Below are positions 34,248 through 34,845 of a stretch of 34,845 nt of DNA, piece by piece. Each line of letters starts with the position of its first letter. Within the stretch, counting starts at the first letter, position 1. The translations under genes and the position numbers were made by a program. The notes under the pieces are model-generated. The model was not told the origin of the DNA. It saw only the letters and a list, made by a program, of their open reading frames with translations, and did no database searches. The stretch is from Akkermansia muciniphila. Lineage in GTDB: Bacteria; Verrucomicrobiota; Verrucomicrobiia; Verrucomicrobiales; Akkermansiaceae. The stretch covers positions 1 through 34,845 of the forward strand of contig CAMCUY010000015.1 in assembly GCA_945879075.1 (NCBI GenBank), given 5' to 3'.

Positions 34248-34628
34248 TTAGCGATCCGCCTGGTTTCTCATGAAGTCCGCCACTTGAGCGAAAAACGGGT
34301 CGAGAAATCCGCGGGCTTCCGCAGGCACGCCGGTTTCCACCATCGCCGATGTCATGAGCGCCAACCAGCGGTCGCGCTCCGCGATGCCGATTTTGAAGGT
34401 GATGTGGCGCATCCGCAGCTTCGGATGGCCGCGGGTTTCCAGATAGCGGGTCGAGGCGCCGAGGCGAAACAGCAGGAATTCCGCCAGACGTTCTTCCGAG
34501 CCCTGCCAATCCGCCTCAGGATACATCGGCCCGATGAGCTCGTCCGTCCGCACCCGCTGATAGAATGCCGCCACCATCCGGCGGATGCCATTCTCACCAC
34601 AAATTCCCATCACTTCGGCTTCGTTCAT
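34248..34628 (-). CDS. Group II truncated haemoglobin-like protein
   Basis: A 127-residue 2-on-2 globin that binds haem and probably O2 or NO. Key residues of group II are visible: Tyr23 in AAFYQRVR (B10), the proximal His75 in GHPKLRMRHITF (F8) and Trp88 (G8) in DRWLALM. The YPEADWQGSEERLAEFL segment is typical. The start is the ATG at 34628 (MNEAEVMGICGENG), which gives the usual family length; 49 upstream in-frame codons look non-coding. It is divergent from the gene that starts at 34765. The physiological role is not predictable. Confidence 0.9.
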   Translation of the reverse strand: MNEAEVMGICGENGIRRMVAAFYQRVRTDELIGPMYPEADWQGSEERLAEFLLFRLGASTRYLETRGHPKLRMRHITFKIGIAERDRWLALMTSAMVETGVPAEARGFLDPFFAQVADFMRNQADR

Positions 34629-34764
34629 GCTGTAGACTGATCCCGGTTTATCGCCAGACGGGCAAGCTTCGTTTCGCCGAAAGGCGCAATCATTGTACTT
34701 GAAATCAAACCATTGCGAAGCATAAATTCCAGCGCGAAGCTTGCAAATTGCCACTTCTCCGCTC

Positions 34765-34845
34765 ATGTCCGACACTCACGAACCTGCCGGCTTCATCGCT
34801 CCGGAACCCTCCGACCTTGCGCCGCTTTTTCCGGGGTATGAGATC
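34765..34845 (+). CDS. Start of a probable serine/threonine protein kinase (3' truncated)
   Basis: Only 27 codons lie in the window. They begin MSDTHEPAGFIAPEP and end DLAPLFPGYEI. An N-terminal linker ending in LFPxYEI is typical just before the glycine-rich loop of Hanks-type kinases in Verrucomicrobia and Planctomycetes. The kinase call is thus an inference from a short peptide; the frame itself runs open off the edge. Confidence 0.45.
   Translation, partial: MSDTHEPAGFIAPEPSDLAPLFPGYEI

Overview
The window is GC-rich bacterial chromosome and looks like Verrucomicrobiota (Verrucomicrobiaceae-like). This is inferred from the gene content: a six-domain S1, a UMF1-type transporter, XylR next to XylA, and a GxxExxY cassette. 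The short palindromic repeats between and inside genes, one giving a GTGILPV peptide, point the same way. So does the near absence of Shine-Dalgarno sequences ahead of the start codons. No rRNA, CRISPR array, prophage or intact insertion sequence is visible.

Layout. Positions 1-3308 (+): the 3' part of an oligopeptide-type ABC ATPase, signal peptidase I, a squalene/phytoene synthase family enzyme and a small proline-rich lipoprotein. Positions 3574-6632: rpsA (-) with its terminator, divergent from ruvB (+). Positions 6757-10294: a perfect sigma-54 -24/-12 promoter match ahead of a 1159-residue protein that may be a PPi-type PEP carboxykinase. Positions 10304-14494: a bacterial PH-domain membrane protein and a HIT protein (-), then a UMF1/Atg22-like transporter, a small membrane protein and threonine dehydratase (+).

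Positions 14509-24600 hold the membrane half of respiratory complex I, nuoG-H-I-J-K-L-M-N. It is preceded by a textbook Rex (NADH/NAD+ sensor) operator. nuoA-F are not here, so complex I is encoded in at least two places. A GxxExxY gene flanked by repeats sits between nuoK and nuoL, and several nuo spacers are short tandem repeats.

Positions 24600-27554: two tandem structured elements on the minus strand, then divergent xylR (-) and xylA (+) for xylose use. Positions 27585-30160: two small proteins, a lipoprotein-type N-acetylmuramoyl-L-alanine amidase, and rplM-rpsI with promoter and terminator, followed by a 26-bp perfect inverted repeat. Positions 30160-34845: kdsD (-), a gene-poor stretch, tRNA-Cys (-), an overlapping CPBP protease-thiL pair (-), a CPBP remnant (+), a truncated haemoglobin (-) and the first codons of a probable Ser/Thr kinase (+).

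The most interesting signals are the Rex site on nuo, the sigma-54 promoter of the giant protein, the tandem RNA-like elements after xylR, and the repeat-flanked GxxExxY insertion inside the nuo operon.
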